A stretch of DNA of 64,000 nucleotides from Candidatus Manganitrophus noduliformans (lineage in GTDB: Bacteria; Nitrospirota; Nitrospiria; SBBL01; Manganitrophaceae), in assembly GCF_012184425.1 (NCBI RefSeq), contig NZ_VTOW01000005.1, positions 186,001 through 250,000 on the forward strand, given 5' to 3'. The position numbers and the translations under genes are program-made. The notes beneath the pieces are model-generated. The model was not told where the DNA came from. It did no database searches and was given only the letters and a program-made list of their open reading frames with translations. Positions 41,331-51,392 of the stretch are shown here, in pieces; position 1 is the first letter of the stretch; the number at the start of each line of letters is the position of its first letter.

Positions 41331-43316
41331 CTACTCTTTCTTTAATTGAATGTCATACGATCCGAGAAGTCCTGCTGACGGAGGAGCATTCGGAGAGCGC
41401 TGGACATGCGCATAAAGGGTAGTTGTATTGCTGGCCGTCCAGTTAATCGATGAAGAGAGGGTGGTCTGGTCATTGTTGGGGCAGGTGCTGTTTCCTGTGA
41501 AGAGATTGGTGCCGCAGTTCTGATGATTCCGGCCGTTTCGATTATCGTTTTGCAACCCGGACAGCGGCGTGCTGGAATTTGGGGAATCGGTGATGAAGAG
41601 ATAAGTATCGGCTCCGTTCGCGAGGTTCACGGTTTCCAGCGTGTACTTCATTCCCGCTGTCACGGAGAAGGGGATGACATCTTCGTCACCTGCTGCAGCA
41701 GCGGGGGAGGTTTGATAAAGGGTATGTTCCTGTGCGGCGCCATTTTCGGTCAATGCGGTTTCTTCGGGGGTTTGACCGCTCGTCTCGGAAGCGTCGGCGA
41801 AGAGGTCCATCTTTCGCTCCACCATGATCGATTGGAGGGCGGCGGCCGAGCCGGGATAGCTCGATTCGAATTGCAGCCAGAATGTCTCCATCGTTGCCGG
41901 TACGGCATCGGTAAATTGAAGGAGCGTCTGCCAGATCGGCTCAAAACCGAGGGCGATTTGGTCATGGGACTCAATTACGGGAGAGACCAGCGTGGCCGAA
42001 TCGTCAAATAGGTCCCAAAGAACGCCGGTGACGGCGATCTCGCTGGTGGTATAAATGGCGACGCTGTTGAGGGTTGACGGCGCGGGTGCGGAGGAGTAAT
42101 CCTCGAGATTGAATGAGAAAGAGCCCCCCGTCGACGTATCTACATAGACGGGGTTGTTCCGAACGGCGCTGGAGAAGAAATTTCCCCAGCCCTCCGACCA
42201 GCTCAACCGGATATCTTGTTTATTGTCGGTGATGAAATGCGCTCCGCCGGGAGAATCGTCTATGGAGAAGTGACGAACGGCGAAGTGGCCGTATTCGTGA
42301 GCGATGACGGAATCGTCGTATTCGTCGTGATCTCCGTCCGCATCTCCGCCTCCTAAAATAAAAATGGCGTCGAGTTGATCGTCATAGAAACTTCCCTCCG
42401 AACTCCCGGGTTCCCAGTAAGCCACCAGAAGGGGAGGGACGCAGGGGACGGTCGCCGGCGGCTTGCAGAGGCCTCCGTCCTGCTGGATGAATTCGCTCGA
42501 CATCGAGAAGACGTCGAGGATATTGAAAAGGCCGCCGACGCCGGAATCGACGGTGGCGGTGACCTCAAGATTGGTGAAAGTGGTTCCGCTGCTGTCGTCG
42601 AACCCGGATGAGATCAAAGAGAGAAGGGCTTCTTCGTCCGGATTGTTTCGGATCTCAATTCGGGTTGGATTGTTCGGTTCCGTTTTGGAAACAACCTCGA
42701 TATAGATACCTGCCCGCCGGCCGGAGTTGTCGATCACAGGAAAATCTGTATTGGGAAAACTAAAGTTACCGTCATTATCCGTGACACCGGTGGCGATTGT
42801 GGCGAAGCCGTCGATCGCCACGAGATTGACGACAGTTCCCCGGACCGGCAAAAACTCGGTGTCGCCGGTGAACCCTTCCATATCGTAGGGCCGATCTTCA
42901 TATTGGACTGTTCCGGAGAAGGTGAGATTGCTCTGGCCGGAGTTGGGGCTGAGCACGCCGACCATCGCGCTTCCGCTGACGGTTTTGGTGATATTTCCGG
43001 ATTTGTACGTTCCGGTGACCGCAATGATCGCAACGCCAATCTCGTTCCCGGTGGCTACGCCGTTTGAATCGATGCCGGCGACGGTGGGATCGAGTGACTG
43101 CCAGCTAAAAGAGACATTGTCTACTTCTTTTCCGGAGGAGGTGAGCGCGACCGCGGAGAAAGATCGCGTCTCCCCCACGATCAGGTTTCCTTGTTCAGGG
43201 GTAATCACGATTTGGGTGGCGGTTCCGGATCCACTGCCGCCGCCTCCGCCGCCGCAGGCGGATAAAAGAAAAAGGCAGAGTCCTAGCGCAGCCTGAAGGT
43301 GGGTTCGATTGAGCAT
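41331..43316 (-). CDS. lipoprotein with Big-type domain and HExxH metallopeptidase motif
   Basis: A 661-residue lipoprotein from ATG 43316 (MLNRTHLQAALGLCLFLLSAC); the frame is open upstream but overlaps the next gene. Acylated Cys21 followed by a Gly/Ser linker. An Ig-like Big_2 domain spans about 36-120 (VGETRSFSAVALTSSGKEVD...ATGNEIGVAIIAVTG). Then beta-rich regions, an Asp-rich GGGDADGDHDEYDD segment and the zinc motif HEYGH at 340-344 (AHEYGHFAVRHF). The C-terminal domain (TLYAHVQRSP, GSYDIQLKK) resembles a pre-peptidase C-terminal domain. Likely a surface or secreted zinc protease; substrate unknown. Confidence 0.75.
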   Translation of the reverse strand: MLNRTHLQAALGLCLFLLSACGGGGGGSGSGTATQIVITPEQGNLIVGETRSFSAVALTSSGKEVDNVSFSWQSLDPTVAGIDSNGVATGNEIGVAIIAVTGTYKSGNITKTVSGSAMVGVLSPNSGQSNLTFSGTVQYEDRPYDMEGFTGDTEFLPVRGTVVNLVAIDGFATIATGVTDNDGNFSFPNTDFPVIDNSGRRAGIYIEVVSKTEPNNPTRIEIRNNPDEEALLSLISSGFDDSSGTTFTNLEVTATVDSGVGGLFNILDVFSMSSEFIQQDGGLCKPPATVPCVPPLLVAYWEPGSSEGSFYDDQLDAIFILGGGDADGDHDEYDDSVIAHEYGHFAVRHFSIDDSPGGAHFITDNKQDIRLSWSEGWGNFFSSAVRNNPVYVDTSTGGSFSFNLEDYSSAPAPSTLNSVAIYTTSEIAVTGVLWDLFDDSATLVSPVIESHDQIALGFEPIWQTLLQFTDAVPATMETFWLQFESSYPGSAAALQSIMVERKMDLFADASETSGQTPEETALTENGAAQEHTLYQTSPAAAAGDEDVIPFSVTAGMKYTLETVNLANGADTYLFITDSPNSSTPLSGLQNDNRNGRNHQNCGTNLFTGNSTCPNNDQTTLSSSINWTASNTTTLYAHVQRSPNAPPSAGLLGSYDIQLKKE

Positions 43317-43320
43317 GATC

Positions 43321-43797
43321 TCATTTCCCTTTGAATTGGAGAATGGTCTCTCCCCCTTCTTTCCGCTTGACGGAGGGGGGGCGGCGCGGCGAGTCTTTTT
43401 TTGCTTCATTGAGGGTCAGGGTCGCCTTTTCCACAAACTTTTCTCCTGCGGTTAATTCGATGACGGCCTTGCCGGTCACTTGATGGGGGGCCTTATTCGG
43501 GCTTTGAACAATTAACTCGATCTGTTTCGTCTCCCCCTTTTTCAACGGACCCTCCCACTCTTCCTCTCCTTCAACCAGTGAAAGGCCGAGCGGGAGCTCA
43601 AGAGAAAGATCGACATGGCTGATATCGACATTGGCCCTCGCAATCATCATCAGCTGGCTCTGCCCTCCGGAAAGGGGGATCTGCTGAAGGGAGAGCTGCA
43701 ACGGCGGGCGGGGTTTAATCGCCCAGGCGGGGGGAGTGATCGTCATCACAAAAAGGAAAGCAGCGAAGATCCAAAGGACAATCTTGTGATAAAACAT
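43321..43797 (-). CDS. exported hypothetical protein
   Basis: A 158-residue protein with signal peptide (IFAAFLFVMTITPPAWA, cleavage near residue 26). The mature part is beta-sandwich-like, with alternating strands (LSLQQIPLSGGQSQLMMIAR; ETKQIELIVQSP) and a basic tail RRPPSVKRKEGG. It lies 4 nt upstream of the metallopeptidase lipoprotein, so it may be its chaperone, inhibitor or cofactor. I do not recognise a family. Confidence 0.65.
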   Translation of the reverse strand: MFYHKIVLWIFAAFLFVMTITPPAWAIKPRPPLQLSLQQIPLSGGQSQLMMIARANVDISHVDLSLELPLGLSLVEGEEEWEGPLKKGETKQIELIVQSPNKAPHQVTGKAVIELTAGEKFVEKATLTLNEAKKDSPRRPPSVKRKEGGETILQFKGK

Positions 43798-43821
43798 GGT
43801 TCACCCTTCCAAATTTAGTTT

Positions 43822-44781
43822 CTAGTTTACCATATTTGGCGGTTTCTTCCCGGTTAGGGCGGCGACCAAATTTTCCAGGACGATCCGCCCCATTCGGATG
43901 CGGGTTTCCAGGGAGGCGGAGCCGAGGTGGGGGAGAAGTACGGCTTCATCTCTCTCGCGCAATGCCCGGGGGAGGCTTGGTTCTTCTTCGAAGACATCGA
44001 GACCGGCCCCCGCGATCTTTTTCTGATGGAGCGCGTCGATCAGTGCCTTTTCGTCGACGATCGGTCCGCGCGCGGTGTTGATCAGGAATGCCGTCGGTTT
44101 CATGCGCCGGAGGGCCTTTCGGTCGATCAGATGGCGAGACTCCTTCGTCAACGGAAGGTGAAGGGAGACAAAGTCCGATTCCCTTAGGAGATCCGGCAAC
44201 GGAAGAAAAGAGAGCCGAAGCCGCTTCTCATCTCGAGCGGGCAAGCGGTGACGGTTGTGGTAAACGACCCGCATCTGAAAACCGATCGCGCGCCTGGCGA
44301 CCGCCTGTCCGATCCGCCCCATTCCGATGATGCCGAGTGTTTTTCCAAAAACATCGCCCCCGAGGAGCTGTGTTGGGGCCCATCCGGTCCACTTTCCGGA
44401 CCGGGCGAGCCGCTCCCCCTCGGGGAGGCGCCGAGCGGCGGCCAGGATTAAAGCCCAGGTGAGGTCGGCGGTCGTTTCGGTGAGAACCCCCGGTGTGTTG
44501 GTGACGAAGATGCCCCTCTCCCGCGCGGCGATCAAATCGATGTTGTTATAACCGACCGCGTAGTTGGCGACGATCCGAAGACGGGATGCGGCGTGGATGA
44601 TCTCCCGGTCGATCGGATCGCTCAACATCGAAATGAGTCCTTCTGCGTTGCGGAGGCCGCGAAGGATCTCCTTCTTAGAAAGGGGGCGATCTTCACGGTT
44701 GTACCGGAGCCGGAAGTGCCGTCGGATCTCTTTCATCACCGGATCGGGAAGGGCGCGGGTTAAGAAAACGGTCGGCGTCAT
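43822..44781 (-). CDS. D-2-hydroxyacid dehydrogenase (glyoxylate/hydroxypyruvate reductase type)
   Basis: A 319-residue NAD(P)-dependent dehydrogenase. GIIGMGRIGQAVARR is the dinucleotide fold; the catalytic Arg (NTARGPIVDE), Glu (LDVFEEEP) and His (LLPHLGSAS) are all in place. VANYAVGYNNIDL at the substrate loop and the overall layout resemble glycerate dehydrogenase/GyaR/GhrB, which reduces glyoxylate or hydroxypyruvate. Could act with serB in serine/glycerate metabolism; exact substrate cannot be read from sequence. Confidence 0.88.
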   Translation of the reverse strand: MTPTVFLTRALPDPVMKEIRRHFRLRYNREDRPLSKKEILRGLRNAEGLISMLSDPIDREIIHAASRLRIVANYAVGYNNIDLIAARERGIFVTNTPGVLTETTADLTWALILAAARRLPEGERLARSGKWTGWAPTQLLGGDVFGKTLGIIGMGRIGQAVARRAIGFQMRVVYHNRHRLPARDEKRLRLSFLPLPDLLRESDFVSLHLPLTKESRHLIDRKALRRMKPTAFLINTARGPIVDEKALIDALHQKKIAGAGLDVFEEEPSLPRALRERDEAVLLPHLGSASLETRIRMGRIVLENLVAALTGKKPPNMVN

Positions 44782-44842
44782 GACCGGCGATGATAACGGA
44801 GTTCATTCGTTTTGACAAGAGGCGCGTGACAAATCCTCTCCT

Positions 44843-44871
44843 TTGACGTCCCAATAAAAATGTCCTATCAT
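44843..44871 (+). promoter_or_regulatory. promoter of the peptide SBP gene, possibly leaderless
   Basis: TTGACG (44843-44848), 17-nt spacer, TATCAT (44866-44871). Transcription would begin about 44878, only 1-2 nt before the ATG at 44880, leaving little or no 5' leader. Confidence 0.5.
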
Positions 44872-44879
44872 AAGGCGAC

Positions 44880-46451
44880 ATGAAAAAGCTGACTTTCTTT
44901 GCCTCCCTCATTCTTCTCTTTCTTTTCCTTTTTGCTTGGAATCGTCCCGATCAAGAGACCGACGGCGGCTCGACATTCAGAATGAACATCGCCTCGGAGC
45001 CGCCGACGCTCGATTGGTCGCTTGCGACCGACAACGTTTCGATCCGGGTCCTTGAAAACCTGATGGAAGGTCTGGCCGAATATGACGAGGCGCTTCGACC
45101 CCAACCGGCCATTGCAAAGGGGTGGGCGGTTTCGCCCGACGGACTTCGTTATCTCTTTATCTTAAGAGATGATGTCTTCTGGACCGATGGGAAGCAGGTG
45201 ACGGCGCATGACTTCGAATATTCCTGGAAGCGGCTGCTCGATCCGAAAACCGCGTCGGAATACGCTTATTTCCTCTACGACATTCGGAACGCGGTCGAAT
45301 ATAACAGCGGGGAGCTGAAAGATCCCGATCAGGTGGGGGTGAAGGCGATCGATGAAAAGACCCTTCAAGTCGATCTGAAAAAGCCGGCGGTCTATTTCCC
45401 GTCGATCACCACCTTCACGGCGACTTTTCCACTGAGGCGCGACGTGATCGAGCGATATGGAGACCGCTGGACCGAACCGGAAAACATCATCACCTGCGGC
45501 CCCTTTCGCCTCAAGGAATGGCGGCACGAGTACCGTCTGATTTTGGAGGCGAATGAGCGATACCATGGCGGCCGTCCGGCGCTCGACCGGGTGATCTTCT
45601 ATGTCGTCGAGGAAGATACGACCGCGCTGACACTCTATGAGACCGATCACCTCGACCGGGTCGCCCTTCCCCCGGTGGCGATCCCCCGATACAAAGACCA
45701 CCCCGACTATCTTCGGGCCCCTTTTTTAAGAGGCTATTACTACGGCTTCAATGTTCAGAAAGCCCCCTTCAACGATCCCCGCGTGCGACAGGCTTTCTCG
45801 ATGGCGGTCGATCGGAGCGAGATCCCGCAGATCTTGAAGGGAGGGGAGATCCCGGCGACTTCCTGGATTCCGGCGGGGATGTTCGGGCACAATCCGAAGA
45901 TCGGGCTCGGCTTCAATCCGGAAAAAGCGAAGGCCCTCTTGGCGGAGGCAGGTTATCCGGGCGGGACCGGATTGCCGCCGATCACCCTCGGGTTCAACAC
46001 CGATCCGACCAATCGTCTGATCGCGGAGAACATCCAGGCGCAGTGGAAGCGAAATTTAGGGGTGACGGTCGGACTCGATAACATGGAGTGGAAGGTTTAT
46101 CTGAAGCGGTTGCGGGAAGATCCCCCGTCGATTTTTCGGCTGGGATGGGGGGCCGACTATCCCGATCCCGACAACTTCATGAACCTCTTCACCGGCACGA
46201 GCGGAAACAACCATACTCAATGGGAAAACGCCGAATACGACCGTCTCATCGCCGAGGCGGCGAGCGAGCCGGATGAAACCCGACGGATCGGCCTTTACGA
46301 TGAGGCCCAGCGGATCTTGACCGAGAAAGAGGCGCCGATCATGCCGCTCTTCTTTGCGGCGCAGAATCTTTTGATCAAGCCGTCCATTCAGGGATTGGAG
46401 GTGAACGCGATGGATCTGCTTTACCTCAAGAAAGTGCAGAAGAGAGGTTAA
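44880..46451 (+). CDS. peptide ABC transporter substrate-binding protein (SBP family 5)
   Basis: A 523-residue OppA/DppA-like protein. A hydrophobic N-terminus LILLFLFLFAW at about 11-21, then FRMNIASEPPTLDWSLATD, GLRYLFILRDDVFWTDGKQVTAHDFEYSWKR, and QIKVP-like VRQAFSMAVDR segments. Unusual: there is no lipobox Cys (…LFAWNRP), although most family members are lipoproteins; it may stay anchored by its N-terminal helix. The permeases that would complete it are 7.3 kb away at 53766-55576, beyond the pentose-phosphate operon; ATPase genes are absent from the window. Confidence 0.9.
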   Translation: MKKLTFFASLILLFLFLFAWNRPDQETDGGSTFRMNIASEPPTLDWSLATDNVSIRVLENLMEGLAEYDEALRPQPAIAKGWAVSPDGLRYLFILRDDVFWTDGKQVTAHDFEYSWKRLLDPKTASEYAYFLYDIRNAVEYNSGELKDPDQVGVKAIDEKTLQVDLKKPAVYFPSITTFTATFPLRRDVIERYGDRWTEPENIITCGPFRLKEWRHEYRLILEANERYHGGRPALDRVIFYVVEEDTTALTLYETDHLDRVALPPVAIPRYKDHPDYLRAPFLRGYYYGFNVQKAPFNDPRVRQAFSMAVDRSEIPQILKGGEIPATSWIPAGMFGHNPKIGLGFNPEKAKALLAEAGYPGGTGLPPITLGFNTDPTNRLIAENIQAQWKRNLGVTVGLDNMEWKVYLKRLREDPPSIFRLGWGADYPDPDNFMNLFTGTSGNNHTQWENAEYDRLIAEAASEPDETRRIGLYDEAQRILTEKEAPIMPLFFAAQNLLIKPSIQGLEVNAMDLLYLKKVQKRG

Positions 46452-46480
46452 AGCCGTTCAGTTATCTCCGGCCAAAGCCG

Positions 46481-46957
46481 TCATCTTTTCCTCCTGGGGT
46501 GTTGTGTTTGATATTTCTTTTCGATCCGGATGATCTGATTGACCCGGCGCCGGTGCCGGCCTCCTTGGAATTTTCCATCCAGCCAGGCCTGAACGATTTT
46601 TGAAATCTCTTCCTTGTTGTTTTCCCAACCGCCCAACACCAGGAGATTTGCATCGTTGTGTTCGCGGCTCAGCCGCGCATCTTTCACGCTTCCGACCAGC
46701 GCGGCCCGGATGCCCGGAATTTTATTGGCTGCGATGGAAGCGCCGATTCCGGTCCCGCAGGCCAGAATGCCTCTGCCGCCCCGCTTCGCAACGACCTTCA
46801 AGGCAACCTTCTCCGCATACTCCGGATAATCATCCGACGGGATCATCTCATACGCGCCGACATCTTCGATCCGATAGCCCCACCTCTCCAGGAGATTTTT
46901 AATCCGTTCTTTTATCTCGAATCCCGCATGATCGCTTCCGACCACAATCGTCTTCAT
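46481..46957 (-). CDS. rpiB: ribose-5-phosphate isomerase B
   Basis: Interconverts ribose 5-phosphate and ribulose 5-phosphate. 158 residues from ATG 46957 ([19 protein letters not shown]). The catalytic Cys/GTG motif CGTGIGASIAANKIPGIRAAL and REHNDANLLVLGG are diagnostic of the RpiB/LacAB family. The last ~12 residues are a basic extension. Overlaps pgl by 4 nt; last gene of the pentose-phosphate operon. Confidence 0.95.
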   Translation of the reverse strand: MKTIVVGSDHAGFEIKERIKNLLERWGYRIEDVGAYEMIPSDDYPEYAEKVALKVVAKRGGRGILACGTGIGASIAANKIPGIRAALVGSVKDARLSREHNDANLLVLGGWENNKEEISKIVQAWLDGKFQGGRHRRRVNQIIRIEKKYQTQHPRRKR

Positions 46958-47742
46958 CGGAGATCCTTCCCGAGGAGCGCGGCGGCGTCCTGATCTAAAA
47001 AAAAGAGACGCGCCCCCTTCCGGGGTTGAACCATGCGGGCGGGGAGGTCGGTTGATGGAGAATCGTCCGAAAGAACATCTCTGATAATCGACCTCTTCTC
47101 TTTCCCTGCCGCGAGGAAGATCACCCGCCGCGCATGATTGAGCGCCGGCAGGGTGAGGGTCAAACGCACGGCGTTGAGTTTCTCGACGTAAGGTGCGGCG
47201 ACCCACCGAACCGTCTCCTTCAAAACCGGCGATCCGGGGAACAATGACGCCGTATGCCCGTCCGATCCGATGCCAAGCAAGACGAGGTCGAACGAAGGCC
47301 ATCCCGGATCCGACGGACCGAAGAAATCGTGGAGGGTTTTTTCATACTCATCGGCCGCCGCTTGAAGATCGCTCCTCTCGCCCCGCATCCGATGGACATT
47401 TTGAGGCGGGATCGGGACGTGAGAAATCAACGTCTCATTCGCCAGATGATAGTTTGAATCGGGATGACCGGGGGGGACGGCGCGTTCGTCTCCCCAAAAA
47501 AGGTGGACCGACTTCCAGGAAATCTTCTCTGCAAACGCGGCGCTCACCAACGACCGGTAAAGCGCCCGGGGAGTCGCGCCGCCGGCCAGCGCCGCCGAAA
47601 AGCGGCCGCGAAGCGAGACCGCCTCTTGGGCAAGTCGGACGAAGGATCGGGCGGCCTGATCTCCAAGGTCCTCCCGGTCGCGGCAGATCACGATCTCTTC
47701 AGGGGGACCGCCAGTGGCGCCCATCGCGTTCGATAAGCTCAT
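46954..47742 (-). CDS. pgl: 6-phosphogluconolactonase
   Basis: Hydrolyses 6-phosphogluconolactone, the second step of the oxidative pentose phosphate pathway. About 262 residues; ATG 47742 has AAGGAGG close by, ATG 47724 is an alternative. [38 protein letters not shown] and [19 protein letters not shown] are the DevB/Pgl signatures. The 5' end overlaps zwf by about 44 nt, the largest overlap in the operon. Confidence 0.93.
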   Translation of the reverse strand: MSLSNAMGATGGPPEEIVICRDREDLGDQAARSFVRLAQEAVSLRGRFSAALAGGATPRALYRSLVSAAFAEKISWKSVHLFWGDERAVPPGHPDSNYHLANETLISHVPIPPQNVHRMRGERSDLQAAADEYEKTLHDFFGPSDPGWPSFDLVLLGIGSDGHTASLFPGSPVLKETVRWVAAPYVEKLNAVRLTLTLPALNHARRVIFLAAGKEKRSIIRDVLSDDSPSTDLPARMVQPRKGARLFFLDQDAAALLGKDLR

Positions 47743-49270
47743 CCGCCTCCTTCGGCCCCCAGCTTCCGGCTTCATAACTCGGAAGAGAAGAGGCAGCGCT
47801 TTCCTTCCATCGGTTCAGAACCGGAGCGAGAATCGACCAGGACCAATCGATCCACTCCTCCCGCGAGAAGAGCATCGGATCTCCCGCCAGACAATCCAAC
47901 AACAGCCGCTCATAGGCATCGGGGGAGGGGACCTGAAAGGCGCCGTGGTAATTAAAGTCCATCGTCACCGACCCCATGCAGAGTTTCGCCCCCGGGCGTT
48001 TCGCCTGGAAGGTGAGGGAGATTCCCTCGCTTGGTTGGACGCTCAGCACCAGCGTGTTCGGCTCGATCTTCTCCGAGAAGAGCGGCTTGAAGAGAAGATG
48101 CGGGACCTGCTTGAATTCGATGGCGATCTCGGTCGCCTTTTTGGCGAGCCGCTTCCCGGATCGCAGATAGAAGGGAACCCCCTGCCACCGCCAATTGTCG
48201 ACATAGAGCTTCAGCGCGGCGAAGGTCTCGGTATGGGATTGAGGGGCGACCCCCGGCTCGCTTTGATATCCGACAACCGGACGATCTTCGATCAGGCCGG
48301 CTTGGTATTGTCCTCGAACAGCAAACCGATCGACCTCCTCGGCAGAGATGGGCCGGACCGATCGTAAGACCTTGGTCTTCTCATCCCGGATCGCTTCCGC
48401 CTCGAAGCTCGCCGGCGGCTCCATGCCGACCACGCAAAGAAGTTGAAGCAGGTGGTTCTGAAACATATCGCGGAGTGCGCCCGCGCTCTCGTAATAGCCG
48501 GCGCGGCGCTCGACACCGAGACGCTCCGCGGCGGTCACTTGCACATGGTCGATGTAGCGCCGATTCCAGATCGGCTCGAAGATCGTATTGGCGAAGCGAA
48601 AGAAAAGAATGTTTTGGACCGCTTCTTTCCCCAGGAAGTGATCGATCCGGTAAACCTGCTCCTCCCGAAAAGCCGCACGGACCTGGCGGTTCAGCGCCCG
48701 GGCCGATTCGAGGTCCGCGCCGAACGGCTTTTCGATGATGATCCGAGTCCATCCCTTCCCGGAGGATCGGTTGAGCCCCGCCGTCCCAAGCTGACCGATA
48801 ATTTCAGAATAAAGAGAAGGGGGGGTGGCGAGGTAGATCAGCCGGTTTCCGCCGGTTCGGTTGTTCTGATCGAGTTGGATCAGCCGTTCTTTCAGAAAGG
48901 GATAATACTCCGGGTCATGTGAGTCGCCGGCCAAATAATAAAACCGGCTCATGAAGGCGTTTCGGGGAGAAGGGCTTGCAGACCGGGCGGCTGGAAGGGC
49001 CTCAAGGGATTGGGCGACGGTTTTACGAAAGCCTTCGTCGTCCATCGCGGTCCTTCCAATGCCGACCACGTACCATTGATCGGGAAGAAGGTTCCCTTGG
49101 TCCAAGTGGAAGAGGGCGGGGATCAGCTTACGGTGGGTCAAATCGCCGGAAGCGCCGAAGATGATGATGCCGCACGGTTCCGGAACCGATTCCGCGCAGT
49201 CGCTCTGCCGGGTGATCCCCCCGGAGACCACGGCCGGCGGCGGCGCTTCATTTTTTTGATTTTGTTCCAT
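47699..49270 (-). CDS. zwf: glucose-6-phosphate 1-dehydrogenase
   Basis: First step of the oxidative pentose phosphate pathway. 523 residues from ATG 49270 ([15 protein letters not shown]), with TTTGGAGG upstream; about 30 extra N-terminal residues before the NAD(P) motif [18 protein letters not shown]. Active-site [13 protein letters not shown] and the substrate Lys in [11 protein letters not shown] are present. The 5' end overlaps gnd by 23 nt. Its C-terminal tail runs into pgl. Confidence 0.96.
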   Translation of the reverse strand: MEQNQKNEAPPPAVVSGGITRQSDCAESVPEPCGIIIFGASGDLTHRKLIPALFHLDQGNLLPDQWYVVGIGRTAMDDEGFRKTVAQSLEALPAARSASPSPRNAFMSRFYYLAGDSHDPEYYPFLKERLIQLDQNNRTGGNRLIYLATPPSLYSEIIGQLGTAGLNRSSGKGWTRIIIEKPFGADLESARALNRQVRAAFREEQVYRIDHFLGKEAVQNILFFRFANTIFEPIWNRRYIDHVQVTAAERLGVERRAGYYESAGALRDMFQNHLLQLLCVVGMEPPASFEAEAIRDEKTKVLRSVRPISAEEVDRFAVRGQYQAGLIEDRPVVGYQSEPGVAPQSHTETFAALKLYVDNWRWQGVPFYLRSGKRLAKKATEIAIEFKQVPHLLFKPLFSEKIEPNTLVLSVQPSEGISLTFQAKRPGAKLCMGSVTMDFNYHGAFQVPSPDAYERLLLDCLAGDPMLFSREEWIDWSWSILAPVLNRWKESAASSLPSYEAGSWGPKEADELIERDGRHWRSP

Positions 49271-50147
49271 GGCCTCCAAACTCCTTTCGAAGCGCGGCGA
49301 TAAACTGGTCGGAGAATCGGTCTTCTTGGCGCGACTGAAAACGGCGGAAGAGGGAGGTTGCAATCGCCGGGACGGGGACTCCTCGCTCGACCGCCTCCAA
49401 AATCGTCCAGCGTCCCTCGCCGGAATCGTCTACGTAACCTTTGACGCTGGAGAGGGTGGGATCTTTTTCAAAGGCCTCCTCCGCCAGCTCCAGAAGCCAG
49501 GAGCGGACGACGCTTCCCTGGTTCCAAAGGTGCGCCACCCTTTTGAAGTCGAATCCGAAAGGGGAGGCCTTCAAAAGCTCAAACCCTTCCCCGTAGGCTT
49601 CCAACATCGCATATTCGATTCCGTTGTGGACCATCTTCGCAAAATGTCCCGCCCCGTTTTTGCCGCAGTAGAGATAACCGTCGGGTGGGGCGAGCGTCTT
49701 GAAAATCGGTTCAAGTTTCTTGAAGCGCTCTTCTTCCCCGCCGATCATCAAGCAATAACCAACTGAAAGTCCCCAGATTCCTCCGCTGGTTCCGACATCA
49801 AGAAAAGAAATTTCTTTTTTCTGTAGGGCCTCCGCCCGTTGAATCGCATCCTTATAATAAGAGTTTCCGCCGTCGATGAGAATATCCCCCGAAGAGAGGT
49901 GGGGAAGGAGGGTGCTGATCGTCTCCGCCACCGGCTCTCCTGCCGGCACCATGATCCAAACGGCGCGGGGCCGCTCCAGCTTTCCGATCAGATCGGCGAG
50001 GGAGGTCGCCCCGACCGCGCCGTGGCGGGTGATCTGCTGCACGGCGTCCGGGGTTCGATCATAACCGACGACGGCGTGTCCCCCCTCCGCGAGTCGTTGC
50101 ACCATGTTGGCCCCCATTCGTCCCAGTCCGATAAATCCGATTTGCAT
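49248..50147 (-). CDS. gnd: decarboxylating 6-phosphogluconate dehydrogenase, short (GndA/YqeC) type
   Basis: Converts 6-phosphogluconate to ribulose 5-phosphate and CO2. 299 residues, the short form, which is often NAD-preferring; E. coli Gnd has 468. [47 protein letters not shown] and the catalytic Lys in [24 protein letters not shown] precedes ATG 50147. Confidence 0.95.
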   Translation of the reverse strand: MQIGFIGLGRMGANMVQRLAEGGHAVVGYDRTPDAVQQITRHGAVGATSLADLIGKLERPRAVWIMVPAGEPVAETISTLLPHLSSGDILIDGGNSYYKDAIQRAEALQKKEISFLDVGTSGGIWGLSVGYCLMIGGEEERFKKLEPIFKTLAPPDGYLYCGKNGAGHFAKMVHNGIEYAMLEAYGEGFELLKASPFGFDFKRVAHLWNQGSVVRSWLLELAEEAFEKDPTLSSVKGYVDDSGEGRWTILEAVERGVPVPAIATSLFRRFQSRQEDRFSDQFIAALRKEFGGHGTKSKK

Positions 50148-50180
50148 CGGTTGCTCCTTCTATTTGTATGCGGGTTGTAT

Positions 50181-50244
50181 GTGGGGCCGGCGCTGGAGGC
50201 AGTCTTTGATTTCAGATCCTCACACCAGGTGCGCCATGCCCCAC
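50181..50244 (-). other. long hairpin between tal and gnd
   Basis: GTGGGGC-C-GGCGC (50181-50193) pairs with GCGCC-AT-GCCCCAC (50231-50244): 12 bp with a small bulge and a loop of about 37 nt. It lies in the only sizeable gap (102 nt) of the operon. With no T-run it is more likely an mRNA processing or stability element than a terminator. Confidence 0.5.
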
Positions 50245-50249
50245 ACCCT

Positions 50250-51392
50250 TCAGGCGATCTTTTTGGCGAGCATGTTCCGCCGCTTCTCCGCAAGGCGGGC
50301 AAACAATTTCTCAAATGACTCCGAGAACGACTTCACCCCTTCTTCCTGAATGTCATGGGTCATTCGTCGGAGATGAATCCCGATTGCGGATAGTTTCTGG
50401 AGCGTCTCGCGCGCTTCGCCGAGGTTTTCTTCCAAACTCGGCCGAACCTTTCCATGGTCTTTAAAAGCGGCGAGGGTGGCGGGCGGAACGGTATTGATCG
50501 TTTCCTGTCCGATCAACGCTTCTACATAGAGCAGATCCGGGTAATTTGGGTTTTTGGTTCCGGTGCTGCCCCACAAAACGCGTTGGAGAGAGACCCCCTG
50601 CTTTTGGAGTTCGAGAAAGTCTGGACCTTGAAAGATCTCTTTGAATTTTTGATAGATCATCTTGGAGTTGGCAATGCCGGCTTTGCCGAGGAGGGCCTTG
50701 AACGCCGCCCGCTCCGCCTCGATCCCGGCCTCCTGAATGTGCGCTTCCAACAGCCGATCGACAGCGGTATCGATCCGGCTGACGAAAACAGAGGCGACCG
50801 ACCGGATCGACGCCACCGGCCGGCCTTGTTGGAGCCGGCTTTTGATCCCCGCGATGTAGGCGCTCGCCACCTGCTCGTATCGCTCCAGCGAAAAAAGAAG
50901 GGTGATGTTGATCGAGATCCCCTCCGCCGTCAGGGCTTCAATCGCCGGAATTCCAGCCTCGGTGGCCGGGACTTTGATCATCACATTCGGCCGGTCCAGC
51001 CGGGGGTGGAGCGCTTTGGCCGCTGCGATCGTTGCTACGGTCTGATGGGCGAGCGCCGGGTTCAGCTCGATCGAAACAAATCCGTCCGCGCCGTTCGTCC
51101 TCTCATAAATCGGACGAAAGAGATCGGCCGCCATCTGGATATCTTTGATCGTCAGCGCATCGATGATTTCCGAGACCTCCTTCCTTTCCGAGACGAGCCG
51201 CCGGATGTCCCCGTCATAGTCGGCGCTCTCTCCGATCGCCTTCTCGAAGATCGTCGGGTTGGAGGTCAGTCCGGTCAACCCCTCATCGATCAGCCGTTGC
51301 AGCGCTCCGGAGGTGATCAAGGCGCGATTTACATTGTCGAGCCAGAGGCTCTGGCCCTGCTTCTGTAGTTCCTTAATCGGATTTTTCTTCAT
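50250..51392 (-). CDS. tal: transaldolase
   Basis: Moves dihydroxyacetone units between sugar phosphates. 380 residues from ATG 51392 ([19 protein letters not shown]). [12 protein letters not shown] opens the barrel and the Schiff-base lysine lies in [17 protein letters not shown]. The length and the GQSLWLDN start match the long TalB-like type common in actinobacteria and cyanobacteria. The frame runs on upstream only in the tkt-overlap region. ATGA overlap with tkt. Confidence 0.95.
   Translation of the reverse strand: MKKNPIKELQKQGQSLWLDNVNRALITSGALQRLIDEGLTGLTSNPTIFEKAIGESADYDGDIRRLVSERKEVSEIIDALTIKDIQMAADLFRPIYERTNGADGFVSIELNPALAHQTVATIAAAKALHPRLDRPNVMIKVPATEAGIPAIEALTAEGISINITLLFSLERYEQVASAYIAGIKSRLQQGRPVASIRSVASVFVSRIDTAVDRLLEAHIQEAGIEAERAAFKALLGKAGIANSKMIYQKFKEIFQGPDFLELQKQGVSLQRVLWGSTGTKNPNYPDLLYVEALIGQETINTVPPATLAAFKDHGKVRPSLEENLGEARETLQKLSAIGIHLRRMTHDIQEEGVKSFSESFEKLFARLAEKRRNMLAKKIA

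Noticed and set aside
47193-49303. Long plus-strand frames opposite pgl and zwf
   Set aside because: Shadows caused by high GC in third positions; sense-strand genes carry all catalytic motifs.
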